Origin: Geovibrio ferrireducens
GTDB taxonomy: Bacteria > Chrysiogenota > Deferribacteres > Deferribacterales > Geovibrionaceae
Assembly (NCBI RefSeq): GCF_026226615.1
Contig: NZ_JAJAPB010000005.1
Coordinates: 124,001-188,000 of the forward strand
DNA: 64,000 bases
Direction of reading: 5' to 3'
The position numbers were made by a program, and so were the translations under genes. Each line of letters begins with the position of its first letter. Within the stretch, counting starts at the first letter, position 1. Under the pieces are notes generated by a model. The model was not told the DNA's origin. It ran no database searches and saw only the letters and a list, made by a program, of their open reading frames with translations. Below, piece after piece: positions 16,819-27,048 of the stretch.

Positions 16819-18183
16819 CTATTTAGAAGTGTTTCTTCCCGCCAGGGACATAACAGCACCCGCGGCGCATATCAGCGCAAACAGCACGAACGATGCCCTC
16901 AGAGCAGTGATAAGCCCCTCCTCGCTCATGGTTTCAAGCTTGGCGGAGCCGGCAAACATATTAAGCAGTATGACAGATGCCGCTATGCTGAATGTCTGCC
17001 CCATGAGGCGCATAGTGGAAAGGGTGGATGCGGCAAAGCCGTAGTCCTTCTTCTCCACCGAGTTCATGATCACGGTGTTGTTCGGCGTGGAGAATATTCC
17101 GAGCCCCACACCCAGAATAAACAGCATAAGCGCAATCTGATAAAGCTCCGCCCTGCCCGTCATAAAAGCCATAGCACCTAGTACAAAAGCGATAATCAGC
17201 ATTCCGCCGAAGGCAAGGGTCTTCGGGTTTGACCTGTCTGACATTCTCCCTGCAAAAGGGGTAACAGCCGCCATGGCCAGAGGCTGAGCCAGCATAACCA
17301 TTCCGGCTTTTTCCGAAGTGAGGCCGTAGTTAAGCTGCAGCTCCATGCTGACCAGAAACAGCACTCCGGAAGTGGCGCAGTAGTTCAGCATGGACGCACT
17401 GTTGGCAAAGCCGAAGGTGCGGTTGCCGAAGAACAGGCGGACGTTGATAAGCGGATCCTTCTGTCTGTATTCATAGTAAGTCATCACAATCATAACAATA
17501 AGCCCAAGGCCGAAGGCGGAATATCCCCTCGCATCCGGCACGGAAAGCCCGCCGAATATCAGAAGCACCATCAGCATGAACAGAGCCATTCCTGTATAGT
17601 CGCTCACTTTCCCCTCACGCCCCCTCACAGGCTTAAGCACCGTGAATGAATAGAGAGAGACAAGAGCCGCCATAACCCATGTCAGGTGCAGGATGCTCCG
17701 CCAGCCGTAAAACTCGTTGAGAAAACCGCCTATGACAGGGCCTATGGAAAGCCCGGTATAAACAGTAAAAGTAACCCAGCCTATGGCGCGTCCGCGCTCC
17801 TCCGGCGGATAAACACAGGAAACAAGCGCCATGCCGCTGCAGTATATCAGTGCGGAAGCCGCACCCTGAAGAAACCGGAAAACAATAAGAAGCTCACCCG
17901 TCGGCGCAAACCCGCAGGCCATAGTTGTAACCGCAAATGAGGCCATACCCGCCTTAAAAACCACCGGATAGCCCTTGTAATCAGCAAATCTGCCCGCAGG
18001 CATGAGGAGTATCGCACTTGCCAGCACGAAGCCGGAGATCACCCAGCCGGTCATTGTGACGCTCATCTGAAGATTAAGCGCTATAACGGGAACGGCAACC
18101 ACCATTGCGCTCCCCATAAACCCCGTGAGGAAGTAGCCTGACATTACTGCAAAAAGAGTGTATTTTCTGTGTTCTGAGTTCAA
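16819..18183 (-). CDS. Major facilitator superfamily drug exporter
   Basis: The 454-residue protein has about twelve to fourteen transmembrane helices. MFS motif A-like sequences are present (LMPAGRFADYKGYPVVFKAG, near residue 62), and the segment GWVTFTVYTGLSIGPVIGG matches motif C of drug/H+ antiporters. The start codon is TTG at 18183, six bases after AAGGAG; the nearby ATG is immediately followed by a stop in its own frame. Substrate unknown. Confidence 0.92.
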   Translation of the reverse strand: MNSEHRKYTLFAVMSGYFLTGFMGSAMVVAVPVIALNLQMSVTMTGWVISGFVLASAILLMPAGRFADYKGYPVVFKAGMASFAVTTMACGFAPTGELLIVFRFLQGAASALIYCSGMALVSCVYPPEERGRAIGWVTFTVYTGLSIGPVIGGFLNEFYGWRSILHLTWVMAALVSLYSFTVLKPVRGREGKVSDYTGMALFMLMVLLIFGGLSVPDARGYSAFGLGLIVMIVMTYYEYRQKDPLINVRLFFGNRTFGFANSASMLNYCATSGVLFLVSMELQLNYGLTSEKAGMVMLAQPLAMAAVTPFAGRMSDRSNPKTLAFGGMLIIAFVLGAMAFMTGRAELYQIALMLFILGVGLGIFSTPNNTVIMNSVEKKDYGFAASTLSTMRLMGQTFSIAASVILLNMFAGSAKLETMSEEGLITALRASFVLFALICAAGAVMSLAGRNTSK

Positions 18184-18299
18184 TTCATTCTCCTTTCTGA
18201 GATTTTAAATTATAACCTAACAGGCGGCAAAGATCACCTGCGCATTTTTCTTTTGCCAACGGACGGAGAAAAAGCTATTTTTCTTATCCGTGCACATTT

Positions 18300-19655
18300 A
18301 TGAGAAAAATTAAGATTTTCATCCTTTCCCACAAGTTTAATAAAAACAGCATAGCCGCACTGACCGGAGCATTACAGGTCTGCCCCGAAACAGCGGAGCT
18401 TGAGCCGTCTGTCATGTGGAACAGTGAGGATCTGCTTCGCAGCGCAGCGCAGGCATCAGGCGAAGGGCTTCTGCCTGTCATATGCTTTTCATTCACCACG
18501 CTCCACTTTCTGGACACTGTGAAGGAGCTTCTGTTTCTTAAGAAAAATCTGGATGCTCTTCCGCTCCCCCCGGTTTACATAGCGGGCGGCGCACACCCCA
18601 GCGGCTCAGCGGAGGAAACGCTGGGATGCGGATTTGACTTTGTAGTCAAAGGCGAAGGAGAGTACGCATTCCCCGCCATGATAAAAGCACTCATAAACGG
18701 AAGCGACCCATGCGGGATAAAAGGCGTTTGCAGACTGGAGAACGGAAAACTCATATCAAAAGGGCGCGCGGAAGCTGTGCACCTTGATGACTATCCCCCC
18801 TTCCCCGTCAGGCTGACCAAGTTCAGCTACATAGAGATAACCAGAGGCTGCCCCGTGGCATGCAGATACTGCCAGACCAGCTATATTCAGGGTGCGCACT
18901 ATCGTCACAGATCACCTGAGAAGGTGCTGGACTATTCTGAAAGGCTCGTCTCCCTCGGTGTGAAGGATCTGCGGTTCATCACGCCGGACTGCCTCTCATA
19001 CGGCAGTAATGACGTGGGCAGACCGGATGTGCCGTTCATTGAGAAATTCCTGAAAGATATAAGAAAATGCGCCGGAACAAGCAATGTGCATTTCGGTTCC
19101 TTCCCCTCCGAGGTCTTCCCCACCTCAGTAACTGATGAATCCATGGAGCTCCTTGCCGCCTACGCCTCAAACGACAACATAGTTATAGGCGCGCAGACCG
19201 GAAGCGACAGACTGATGCGCCATATAGGACGCAACCACACTGTGGATGATGTGAGAAAAGCGGTGGGGATCATACTGAAAAAAGGCTTCGCCGCCAATGT
19301 GGATTTCATGTTCGGCCTGCCCGGTGAAACAGAGGAGGATGAGGAGGAGAGCATACGCTTTATGACTGAGCTCTGCTCGATGGGTGCTAAGGTACACAGC
19401 CACACGTTCATGCCTCTGGCGGGTACTCCGTTCGGCCACCTGCCCCCCGTGACAGTATCACCGAAAACTGTACAGATGCTTGAAAAGCTTGCAGGTTACG
19501 GAATCCAGTACGGCTCATGGAAGGCGCAGATGGAAAAATCGAACCGGCTTGCCCGTTTCAGAAAAATATTTGCCGAAACCAAAGACGCGGAAAGGGCGGT
19601 CACCGGGTCCGATAACTACCCTGCGCCGCCCCTCCAGAGGTGTAGCCATATATAA
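18300..19655 (+). CDS. Radical SAM protein with B12-binding-like N-domain
   Basis: The 451-residue protein has a Rossmann-like B12-binding-type domain (~1-150) and a radical SAM domain (~175-400) with the cluster motif CPVACRYCQT (CX3CX2C). It fits the TIGR04013-type family of B12-binding/radical SAM proteins, whose chemistry is unknown. The DxHxxG cobalamin motif is not evident, so actual B12 binding is doubtful. Its ATG has no obvious ribosome site. It diverges from the MFS gene across 116 bases. Confidence 0.88.
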   Translation: MRKIKIFILSHKFNKNSIAALTGALQVCPETAELEPSVMWNSEDLLRSAAQASGEGLLPVICFSFTTLHFLDTVKELLFLKKNLDALPLPPVYIAGGAHPSGSAEETLGCGFDFVVKGEGEYAFPAMIKALINGSDPCGIKGVCRLENGKLISKGRAEAVHLDDYPPFPVRLTKFSYIEITRGCPVACRYCQTSYIQGAHYRHRSPEKVLDYSERLVSLGVKDLRFITPDCLSYGSNDVGRPDVPFIEKFLKDIRKCAGTSNVHFGSFPSEVFPTSVTDESMELLAAYASNDNIVIGAQTGSDRLMRHIGRNHTVDDVRKAVGIILKKGFAANVDFMFGLPGETEEDEEESIRFMTELCSMGAKVHSHTFMPLAGTPFGHLPPVTVSPKTVQMLEKLAGYGIQYGSWKAQMEKSNRLARFRKIFAETKDAERAVTGSDNYPAPPLQRCSHI

Positions 19656-19665
19656 TTATAATCTA

Positions 19666-20223
19666 TTAAAGTCCAAGTTCGTCTGAAATCTCTGAAAGCG
19701 CCCCGATGACAAAGCCTATGTGCTCATCGGCATCAATCCCAAGCTCCTCCATACCTTTGGCAATATCTTCCCTGTTCACTGCCCTTGCGAAGCTTTTGTC
19801 TTTCAGCTTTTTCTTAACACTCTTTATTTCTACATTAGCAATCTTTCTGTCAGGGCGGACATAAGCACAGGCAAGGAGAAAGCCGCAGAGCTCGTCCACT
19901 GCAAAAAGCGTTTTCTCCATCGGTGTTTCGCGGGTTATCCCCGTGTGTTCCCCATGGCTCATCACAGCTCTGATGATGTCCTCAGGCCAGCCTTTTTCCC
20001 TGAGAATGGCACAGCCTTTATACGGGTGTTCCTCAAGTGAGGGGAACAGTTCATAATCAAAATCATGAATCAGCCCCGTAATGCCCCATTTTTCTTCATC
20101 AGCGCCGGATTTGCGGGCATAAGCCCTCATGGCCTGCTCCACCGACAAAGCATGCTTCAAAAGCGAATCCGACTTGGTGTACTCGCTCAGAAGCATGTAG
20201 GCCTGTTCTCTGTTCAGTTCCAT
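19666..20223 (-). CDS. HD-domain hydrolase
   Basis: The 185-residue protein has an HD phosphohydrolase core: H in LKHALSVEQAM, the HD pair in GLIHDFDYELFP (~residue 52), and H residues in EEHPYKG and MSHGEHTG. The layout matches small HDIG-type proteins of unknown substrate. The start is ATG at 20223 with GAGG upstream. It is convergent with the radical SAM gene, 10 bases apart. Confidence 0.88.
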   Translation of the reverse strand: MELNREQAYMLLSEYTKSDSLLKHALSVEQAMRAYARKSGADEEKWGITGLIHDFDYELFPSLEEHPYKGCAILREKGWPEDIIRAVMSHGEHTGITRETPMEKTLFAVDELCGFLLACAYVRPDRKIANVEIKSVKKKLKDKSFARAVNREDIAKGMEELGIDADEHIGFVIGALSEISDELGL

Positions 20224-20768
20224 AAATTCTGCCTCATTATTATATTAATAAGACAGATTTTAAACCCTAACGGAGTTTTCGGCAACACTGCATCAGCATT
20301 TGTTATCAATAAGCGAAAACCTATCAAAAAGAGTAAACACGCTTATAAGAAATACTGATAACACAGATTGGATACCATTCTATTTATCAACGATCAACAT
20401 TTATTTTCAGCTTATTAACAAATGTGACTTACCAGAACACCGAGCCAAAATGCGAAACAGCATAAAACCCTGTAGTGACTTATGGTTATGAATGTGCAGG
20501 CTGAATACAAAAAAAATCAGAAAAGATAAGGCAGCTAATCAAATAACAGCATTGCGGAGAGGAGCAGCAGGTTTATTCATCCGATGCTGTGTTTAACCCG
20601 AAGTTTAATATATTTTATAGAATAAACATCTGAAAGGCGCGCAGAAAAGCGGAGTGCATCTGTTCAGAGCGGAAATGCTTAACAAATGCTTGACAGGTCT
20701 CTTTTTTACCTGTATAGTCTCATTATAAATCAGAACATCATTCTATTAATATTTCAGGTTTGACAGCA
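20224..20768. promoter_or_regulatory. Intergenic region ending in a strong promoter
   Basis: About 545 bases without a credible gene; short open frames here lack ribosome sites and family features. The right end holds a strong sigma-70-type promoter, TTGACA (20690-20695), 17-base spacer, TATAGT (20713-20718), driving the small gene at 20769. The middle is AT-rich with no repeat or hairpin that I could identify. Confidence 0.7.
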
Positions 20769-21125
20769 ATGACTTTTAAAAAAATGACCACCGAACTGCA
20801 TAATGAACTGCTTGAGGGTATTCATTTCCGTTTTACGGACCATGAGCCTGAGACTCCGTTCTTCGATGCGGATAATATAAGAAAACTTCTTGATAATGCA
20901 AAGGTTTGCGGAATTGACATTCTGGGAATCGAGTGCTGGACCAGCAACCGTCTGGATTATTTCACCACTGTCTGCCGTGATATTTATGTGGCAACACATA
21001 AAATACCCGAAAACCAGTGGGCGGACAGAGCCCTTGCTGAGATCATGAATGAATACGGCGAAAAAGTGCTTGAAAAATTTCCGGATGACAAGCCGCTCTT
21101 CTCAGTTGAGTTCAGCGGAAACTGA
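20769..21125 (+). CDS. Hypothetical protein
   Basis: I do not recognise this 118-residue protein. It is soluble, acidic and rich in aromatic residues (FRFTDHEPETPFF; ECWTSNRLDYFTTV), without signal peptide or membrane segment. The start is ATG 20769, with AGGT nine bases upstream, rather than the in-frame TTG at 20760. It has its own strong promoter (20690-20718) and is convergent with the HD-GYP gene, eight bases away. The near-consensus promoter suggests substantial expression. Confidence 0.7.
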   Translation: MTFKKMTTELHNELLEGIHFRFTDHEPETPFFDADNIRKLLDNAKVCGIDILGIECWTSNRLDYFTTVCRDIYVATHKIPENQWADRALAEIMNEYGEKVLEKFPDDKPLFSVEFSGN

Positions 21126-21133
21126 CAGAGTTT

Positions 21134-22480
21134 TTATTCTTCCAGAAAGAGCTCAATCCCTCTGCCTTTCACACTGCTGATAAACTCGCTGAAAGACACG
21201 GCAGCGGCAGCCTGCGCCTTCTCCCTTTCGGAGTTAACCGCTGTGTAGTTATCCTTAAGCGCGGCAACCACGCGGGCATCTATCTTGTTTTTTGAAACAA
21301 GTTCATCCAGAACCGAAATCACCCCTTCCTTATCCATTCCCGCTCTGTACGGCCTGTCCTCCGTGAGGGCGGTAAAAATATCCGCGACAGCCATTATCCG
21401 GCAGCCCAGATCAAGCCTGTCCCCTTTAACATGGAAGGGATAGCCGTTTCCGTCCAGAGTTTCATGGTGGAAGGAAGCCCACTCTTTGATATTGTCAAAT
21501 ATCTCAAAGCAGTTGAGGGCAAAGTAGGTGTAGTAGGTATGCTTTTTGATCATCCTCTGCTCGCTGATGTTCAGAGAGCCGTTTTTGTACAGCACGTCAG
21601 GCAGAACAGCAAGCTTGCCAAGATCATGCAGATAGCCAGCCACTTCCATATTTTGCACTTCCTCTGAGCCCATACCGAATATTTCAGCAAGGAGAGAGGC
21701 TGTTCTGGCAACTCCGGCGGAATGAGTGGATGTGAAGCTGCACCTGAAATCTATTATACGGCTTATCAGTTTGGAGATTTCCAGTATCTCCGCTGGTTTG
21801 AGAATGAGTGTATTGAAATGGTAGTCTCTCTTGAGAAGCCTGTATTTGTCCGGCTCCTCAAGGTTAAACCAGAAGGATTCCTTTTCTGCCAGATGCATGA
21901 AGGCATCCACATGCGAAGGCTTGAACCACCGCCCTTTCATGGAGGAGATTTTATCAAGGACAGCCGCCTTCTGCTCAAGGGCGCTTTTATTCCTGTCGGT
22001 GAGTATGTCCACCCTGTCAGCCAGATGAATTATGAATGCACCCTCCGGCAGTGCGGAGCCCAAGTCACGGGCGGCCTTGCCGTGGTTCCATTTTTCATGA
22101 TGGTAGCGGATCATCTGAGCTATGCTGCCAAACTTATCCGTGTCTTTAAACAATAGATGGCCGATATAGCCGTGGCCGTACTCATGCCCTGTAAATTCAG
22201 GGTTTGCGAGCTCCCTGAACTCCTTTTCGGCAACAACGCCTATGTCATGCAGAGCAGAAGCAGCCACTATATCCTGAACCTCATATTCAGACAGGCCGCA
22301 CTCACGGGCGAGAACCCCCGCTATATAAGCCACACGCTGATGATGCCCGTTTATTAACGGGTTAACCAAGTCCACAACGCGGGATAAGCCCATTATTAAG
22401 TCAAGGCGTGAAATCACATACGAGTCCATCATCTTCCTTCTGTAAGCGCCTTCTGCTGTCTGAATATTCGTTATTTCCAT
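21134..22480 (-). CDS. HD-GYP protein with duplicated HD domain
   Basis: The 448-residue protein has an N-terminal HD domain (HQRVAYIAGVLA, ALHDIGVV) and a second, complete HD-GYP domain (~230-420) with YLHDLGKL and HHETLDGNGYP. HD-GYP domains hydrolyse c-di-GMP to pGpG or GMP. Both metal-binding motifs of the second domain are intact, so activity is likely. ATG 22480 is chosen over TTG 22498, as neither has a strong ribosome site and ATG is the commoner start. Class resembles the MJ/GTA-type double-HD regulators. Confidence 0.9.
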   Translation of the reverse strand: MEITNIQTAEGAYRRKMMDSYVISRLDLIMGLSRVVDLVNPLINGHHQRVAYIAGVLARECGLSEYEVQDIVAASALHDIGVVAEKEFRELANPEFTGHEYGHGYIGHLLFKDTDKFGSIAQMIRYHHEKWNHGKAARDLGSALPEGAFIIHLADRVDILTDRNKSALEQKAAVLDKISSMKGRWFKPSHVDAFMHLAEKESFWFNLEEPDKYRLLKRDYHFNTLILKPAEILEISKLISRIIDFRCSFTSTHSAGVARTASLLAEIFGMGSEEVQNMEVAGYLHDLGKLAVLPDVLYKNGSLNISEQRMIKKHTYYTYFALNCFEIFDNIKEWASFHHETLDGNGYPFHVKGDRLDLGCRIMAVADIFTALTEDRPYRAGMDKEGVISVLDELVSKNKIDARVVAALKDNYTAVNSEREKAQAAAAVSFSEFISSVKGRGIELFLEE

Positions 22481-22518
22481 TGTACACCGCTGCTTCAAAT
22501 TAAATTAGGTAAAATCTC

Positions 22519-23373
22519 TCACTCTCCGCTGAAAACTTTATACACAGCGGAAAAATCCTCATCGGCTATCCCCTTGCGGAACATCTCACCGAAAAGCTCC
22601 TTAACAAGGGAGCCTGTGTATAAAGGAGTCTGCAGTTCATGCGCCAGAGCCTGAAGATACCCCATATCCTTGAATATGCAGGCTCCGCTGAACTGGGCTG
22701 AGAAGTCACCTTTTATTATTTTGTCTTTTTTAGCATCCATCACAAGGGATTTTCCCGCACCCTCAGCGAGAATTTCCAGAAGCTCCGCCTTGTTTATCCC
22801 TGCCTTTTCTCCCAGAGCCGCTGCTTCGGCTATGGAGGCGCAGAAAACACCGAGAAGCATGTTATTTATTACCTTGACCTTTGAGGCTGCCCCCTCCTTC
22901 TCAAGCCAGCAGGTCTTCCTGCCTATGGCATCAAGCACAGGGCGCGCTTTTTCAAGAGCTAAGGCGGAACCGGAAGCAAGCACCACCAGAAGTCCCTTCG
23001 AGGCAGGGACAGTGCTCCCCAGAACTGGAGCCTCAAGGTACATTCCGCCCATGGATTCCACCTCATCATAAAGCTGGAAAACATCGCCGAAATGGTTTGT
23101 TGTCGTATCTATTATAAGTTTGCCTTCAATATCAGCGGAAAGTATTCCGTTCTCCATCCAGAGTACGTCCAGAACAGCCGCCGTGTCAAACAGATTAAGC
23201 ACAATCACATCCGCAGCGGAAACCACGGCAGCGGGAGATTCGGCAATCTCAGCCTTAAGCCCCTCGCATTTTCCGAGAGTCCTGTTCCAGACCACAAGCT
23301 CAAATCCCTGCTCTATCAGCCTGCCCGCCATGGCTTTTCCGAGGTTGCCCATTCCTATGAACCCGACCTTCAT
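22519..23373 (-). CDS. NAD(P)-dependent beta-hydroxyacid dehydrogenase
   Basis: The 284-residue protein has a Rossmann nucleotide fold at the N-terminus (GFIGMGNLGKAMAGRL). It carries the family motifs EAPVLGSTVPASKG (substrate binding) and KVINNMLLGVF (catalytic Lys, ~residue 165). It resembles 3-hydroxyisobutyrate, tartronate-semialdehyde and glyoxylate/succinic-semialdehyde reductases; the exact substrate is open. The start at 23373 follows GGAGGGG at correct distance; a longer in-frame opening up to 23448 has no ribosome site. Confidence 0.92.
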   Translation of the reverse strand: MKVGFIGMGNLGKAMAGRLIEQGFELVVWNRTLGKCEGLKAEIAESPAAVVSAADVIVLNLFDTAAVLDVLWMENGILSADIEGKLIIDTTTNHFGDVFQLYDEVESMGGMYLEAPVLGSTVPASKGLLVVLASGSALALEKARPVLDAIGRKTCWLEKEGAASKVKVINNMLLGVFCASIAEAAALGEKAGINKAELLEILAEGAGKSLVMDAKKDKIIKGDFSAQFSGACIFKDMGYLQALAHELQTPLYTGSLVKELFGEMFRKGIADEDFSAVYKVFSGE

Positions 23374-23430
23374 ATTCCCCTCCGCGTTAAAACCCGTTGC
23401 AACGGGCATCATTTTTAACATAATACATCC

Positions 23431-24546
23431 ATGACCCGTATGAAGCAAGATAACAGACTGGAGCTCCTTATCCCGGCGGAAGAGATAGACGGCGGGGCAA
23501 TGAAGCAGATTCTTAACTTTTTAGACTACTCTTTCGTGCGTAAGCTGGCTGTGATGCCGGATGTTCATCAGGGCTACCACCTGCCTATAGGCGGGGTTGC
23601 GCTTCTGGACAAAGGGATAATCTCCCCTTCCGCCGTCGGGTATGACATAGGCTGCGGAATGTGCTGCATACTGACCGACATACCCGCACAGGAGATAAAA
23701 CCCTCCGCTGAAAAAATATTCCGTGAAATAACATCAAAAATACCCAGCGGATTTGACGCTCATAAGCACCCGGAGGAATATGAAAAATTCCGCTCCGCCT
23801 CATCAAACAGGGATCTGGACAAACAGGTGAACGAAAAACTCTTTCACCAGTTAGGCACTCTGGGGAGCGGCAACCACTTCATAGAGATAGGGGAGGACAG
23901 GGACGGAATGCTCACGGTAACTCTCCACAGCGGCTCCCGCAACCCCGGTCACTCTGTAGGCGGTTATTACATGAGGCTGTCAAAAACGGAGGATAAAAGC
24001 CTCCCCGAAGGGTTTCTGGATCTCACGCGGGACACAGGCAGGGCTTATCTGGCGGATATGCGCTTCATGCTGGAATATGCCCTCGCAAACAGGCTTGCCA
24101 TGCTTGAAACTGTGAAAAAAATCCTCGGCATAGGCAAAAAAAATGTAAAGCTTTTCATAAACGAAAACCACAACCATGCGGAAGTGCGCAGGGACGGCGT
24201 TCTCCACCGCAAGGGCGCAACTCAGGCCGATAAAGGCCGATACGGAGTTATTCCCGCCAACATGCGCGACGGAGTTTTCATCACGGAGGGGCTCGGCAAC
24301 GAACGTTTCCTTTCCTCCGCCTCCCACGGAGCAGGCAGAACACTGGGCAGAAAAGAGGCAGCAAAGTGCCTTTCTCTTGACCGCTTCGTCAGCGACATGA
24401 AAGGAATAACCGCATTCACAGACAAGGCACGTCTGGAGGAAGCACCGCAGGCATATAAGGATATAAACAGGGTAATGGAACTCCAGGAAGGGGTTGTTAT
24501 ACACACGTTAAACAGGGCTAAACCATTCATAAATGTAAAAGGATAG
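23431..24546 (+). CDS. rtcB: RtcB-family RNA ligase
   Basis: The 371-residue protein shows the RtcB signatures: DVHQGYHLPIGGVA, GYDIGCGMCC (metal Cys), GSGNHFIEI, HSGSRNPGH, NENHNHAE, and SSASHGAGRTLGR with the guanylylated His. RtcB joins 2',3'-cyclic phosphate and 5'-OH RNA ends using GTP and Mn(II), in RNA repair or tRNA healing. It is somewhat shorter than the roughly 400-480 residues of characterised members. No archease or rtcA gene is adjacent. The start has no clear ribosome site; ATG 23440 is an alternative. Confidence 0.95.
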   Translation: MTRMKQDNRLELLIPAEEIDGGAMKQILNFLDYSFVRKLAVMPDVHQGYHLPIGGVALLDKGIISPSAVGYDIGCGMCCILTDIPAQEIKPSAEKIFREITSKIPSGFDAHKHPEEYEKFRSASSNRDLDKQVNEKLFHQLGTLGSGNHFIEIGEDRDGMLTVTLHSGSRNPGHSVGGYYMRLSKTEDKSLPEGFLDLTRDTGRAYLADMRFMLEYALANRLAMLETVKKILGIGKKNVKLFINENHNHAEVRRDGVLHRKGATQADKGRYGVIPANMRDGVFITEGLGNERFLSSASHGAGRTLGRKEAAKCLSLDRFVSDMKGITAFTDKARLEEAPQAYKDINRVMELQEGVVIHTLNRAKPFINVKG

Positions 24547-24679
24547 TGCTTTATAGCGATTATTTAAGATAAAACAAGTCTATTGATATGTTTTACTATA
24601 GATTTACATAATAAACAATTCTCTTTTACTTCATTAAGTTATCATTAATTTTATGTCAAATTTCATTTCAAATGCAAAA

Positions 24680-24697
24680 AAGGCATTGCACTTGCTT
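24680..24697 (+). promoter_or_regulatory. Candidate sigma-54 promoter before chemoreceptor
   Basis: AAGGCATTGCACTTGCTT has GG (24682-24683) and GC (24694-24695) separated by exactly ten bases, the spacing of -24/-12 promoters, with TTGC in the -12 box. The -24 box (AGGCAT) is a modest match. It lies about 60 bases upstream of the chemoreceptor start. Confidence 0.4.
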
Positions 24698-24757
24698 GTC
24701 AAAATACATATTTAGAAAGTCTGCAAGCTTTAAACCAGCAGAACACAAGGAGGAGCA

Positions 24758-26662
24758 ATGAGTCTCAAACTTAAGCTGTTTATTATCACGCTGACTGTAT
24801 TCCTTATCAGTTCGGCCATCCTGAACATACAGTCCTACGGAGATAAAAAGGATCTCTCCAGAGGAATAATAAACGGTTCACAGAAGGCAGTATCAGACGA
24901 AATAGCACTTTATGTGGACGCATGGTCAAAGTCGAAGATGAAGGCGCTGGATGTTTTCGCGGAAGACCTCGGTAAAAAGGGCGAGTACGCTCTCAGCGAC
25001 ATTGACACTCTCACAAAAGACCTCAAGCTGGTCTCCGACTCACATTCGTTTGACCTGATGTATGTGGGTGTTGAGGCCACGGGCGAATTTCTGCCTTCCG
25101 CCCATATCAATCTCCCCGCAGATTATGACCCAAGGAAGAGACCATGGTATCAGGGAGCAAAAAACAGCAGCACCGTCTCCGCAACTGAACCCTATGCGGA
25201 TGCTGAGGACGGGAGACTTATCATATCATTCATGAAGCCTGTTCACCCCGGCGGAAGGTTTGCTGGCGTGCTCGCATCTGACGTCACCATGACGGACATA
25301 GTCGGCTCCGTACTTTCCAGAAACACGGGCAAAAACGGATTCACTTTCATCACCAACAGGGACGGAGTAATACTTGTTCACAAAAACAAGGACTATGTGC
25401 TGAAGAAAAAAATAACCGACCTTGACCCCGGTCTCAGAAACATAGAAAACATTGTAAACAGCAGGGAGGGCACTGTATCTTTCCGCACTGACGGGCAGGA
25501 CTATCTCCTCTCCGGTTCGGCAGTTCCCTCACTCGGCTGGTATGTATTCACCGCCATAGCAAATGAGGATGTTTTCGGAGATCTCCATTCAAAGCTCCTT
25601 AAACAGGTTTTCACAGGCTTTTTTATCACCGGTCTCTCTGTTCTTGTTATCCTCTTCTTCACCAAGAAACTCCTGAGCCCCATAGACACGCTGATAACAA
25701 GGCTTAAGGATATAGCAGAAGGAGAGGCGGATCTCTCCAAGCGTCTGGATGAATCCCGCACTGATGAACTGGGCACAGTGGCCGGACTTTTCAACAGATT
25801 TATTCAGAGGATTCAGGACATCATACGTCAGGTGGATGATCTGGCCTCCACCATGACCGATTCAAGCTCAGAGCTCGCACATGCCGTCACCGGTATCTCC
25901 GATGGCCTCGGAAACCAGACGGGGGACACAAATGAGCTCGCCGCCGCCATTGAAGAGATGAACCAGACCATCCAGCAGATAGCCGAAAACGCATCAAGCA
26001 CTGCGGAACAGGCGGGCAACACGCTGAAAAGCGCCGAATACAGCAAAGACTCAGTAATGGGTACAGTGCAGAAAGTGGCGGAGATAGCCGATTTTATAAA
26101 GGAATCCGCAGTTGTCATTGAATCTGTAGGTGAATCATCAGGCAAAATAAGCGAAATTGTAAATGTAATCAATGACATAGCAGACCAGACAAACCTTCTG
26201 GCACTCAACGCCGCCATAGAAGCGGCAAGAGCCGGAGAACACGGACGCGGCTTCGCCGTGGTGGCGGATGAGGTTCGCAAGCTTGCTGAGCGCACTCAGA
26301 GAGCGACTCAGGAGATAACATCCATGATCGGCGGGCTTCAGGGCTCAGCTAAAGATGCGGTAAGTAAGGTCGAGGGCGGCGTTAAACACGCTCAGGCAGG
26401 TACTGAACAGGCAAACAGGGCGGAAATGTCCATAGGTGAAATCATCGAAAACACCAACACCACATCGGACATGGCAACCCAGATCGCAACTGCTGCGGAA
26501 CAGCAGTCCGCAACCACGGATGAAATAGCCAAAACTGTTGCCAGAATAAGAAAAATATCTGAAAGCAACACAAACGAACTCATGGAAATAAGCAGCGCAA
26601 CGGCCAAGCTCAGCAGACTGGCTGATGACCTGCATAACGCAGTAAGAATGTTCAGGATATAG
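24758..26662 (+). CDS. Methyl-accepting chemotaxis protein with dCache sensor
   Basis: The 634-residue receptor has TM1 (~6-26), a periplasmic double-Cache domain (~35-280), TM2 (~285-306), HAMP and a signalling hairpin ([20 protein letters not shown]). The sensor contains [12 protein letters not shown] and a later EPYADAEDG, resembling the Y/R-x-WY/Y/D pattern of amino-acid-binding dCache domains; amino-acid sensing is therefore a reasonable guess. AAGGAGG sits upstream of ATG. It is monocistronic and ends at a bidirectional terminator. Confidence 0.95.
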   Translation: MSLKLKLFIITLTVFLISSAILNIQSYGDKKDLSRGIINGSQKAVSDEIALYVDAWSKSKMKALDVFAEDLGKKGEYALSDIDTLTKDLKLVSDSHSFDLMYVGVEATGEFLPSAHINLPADYDPRKRPWYQGAKNSSTVSATEPYADAEDGRLIISFMKPVHPGGRFAGVLASDVTMTDIVGSVLSRNTGKNGFTFITNRDGVILVHKNKDYVLKKKITDLDPGLRNIENIVNSREGTVSFRTDGQDYLLSGSAVPSLGWYVFTAIANEDVFGDLHSKLLKQVFTGFFITGLSVLVILFFTKKLLSPIDTLITRLKDIAEGEADLSKRLDESRTDELGTVAGLFNRFIQRIQDIIRQVDDLASTMTDSSSELAHAVTGISDGLGNQTGDTNELAAAIEEMNQTIQQIAENASSTAEQAGNTLKSAEYSKDSVMGTVQKVAEIADFIKESAVVIESVGESSGKISEIVNVINDIADQTNLLALNAAIEAARAGEHGRGFAVVADEVRKLAERTQRATQEITSMIGGLQGSAKDAVSKVEGGVKHAQAGTEQANRAEMSIGEIIENTNTTSDMATQIATAAEQQSATTDEIAKTVARIRKISESNTNELMEISSATAKLSRLADDLHNAVRMFRI

Positions 26663-26680
26663 TTCCGGAAACAGGAGCAG

Positions 26681-26709
26681 AAAAGGCCTTCCGCAAGGAG
26701 GGCCTTTTA
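26681..26709. terminator. Bidirectional terminator
   Basis: AAGGCCTTCC (26683-26692) pairs with GGAGGGCCTT (26697-26706) around a GCAA-type loop, flanked by A's on the left and T's on the right. It ends the chemoreceptor transcript, and it overlaps the stop codon of the convergent gene. Confidence 0.85.
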
Positions 26710-27048
26710 TTTCACACTCATCTCTCTTTCCTCGCGGAGAATACGCCACCTGCCGCCTTCAAAAACAAACCTGCTCCTGCTGAAAAAGCTGGTAACCTTA
26801 TCATCCACGGCAATGTATTCTATAAAAGTGACCTCGGCGCATTTCCCCTGTACAGTCTCCTTCACAATGTTCAGCCCCGCATGGGAGCTTGCCGCCACTA
26901 TCTCCGCAAAGCGGGTGCAGAAGGACTGTTCATCAGGGAAAAAGCGTCTCAGTTCGCTGCTTTCCGCATATAGGTCATATACTCCGCCGCCGTTTTTTTC
27001 GGTGTAAAGCCTCGCCCTGTGTTCAATTATCTCTTTCGGGGTCATCAT
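26707..27048 (-). CDS. YchJ-like NTF2-fold protein
   Basis: The 113-residue protein resembles the central NTF2-like domain of the YchJ/UPF0225 family: RLYTEKNGGGVYDLY at the start, and EVTFIEYIAVDDK and SRFVFEGGRWRIL at the end. The cysteine-rich SEC-C metal motif that flanks it in full-length YchJ is absent. The start codon lies inside the hflX coding region (26-base overlap), with GGAGAG eight bases upstream, so it is translationally coupled to hflX. Function unknown. Confidence 0.7.
   Translation of the reverse strand: MMTPKEIIEHRARLYTEKNGGGVYDLYAESSELRRFFPDEQSFCTRFAEIVAASSHAGLNIVKETVQGKCAEVTFIEYIAVDDKVTSFFSRSRFVFEGGRWRILREEREMSVK

Noticed and set aside
20300-20491. 63-codon plus-strand frame in the 20.2-20.7 kb gap
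   Set aside because: No ribosome site, no family feature, and irregular composition; treated as non-coding.
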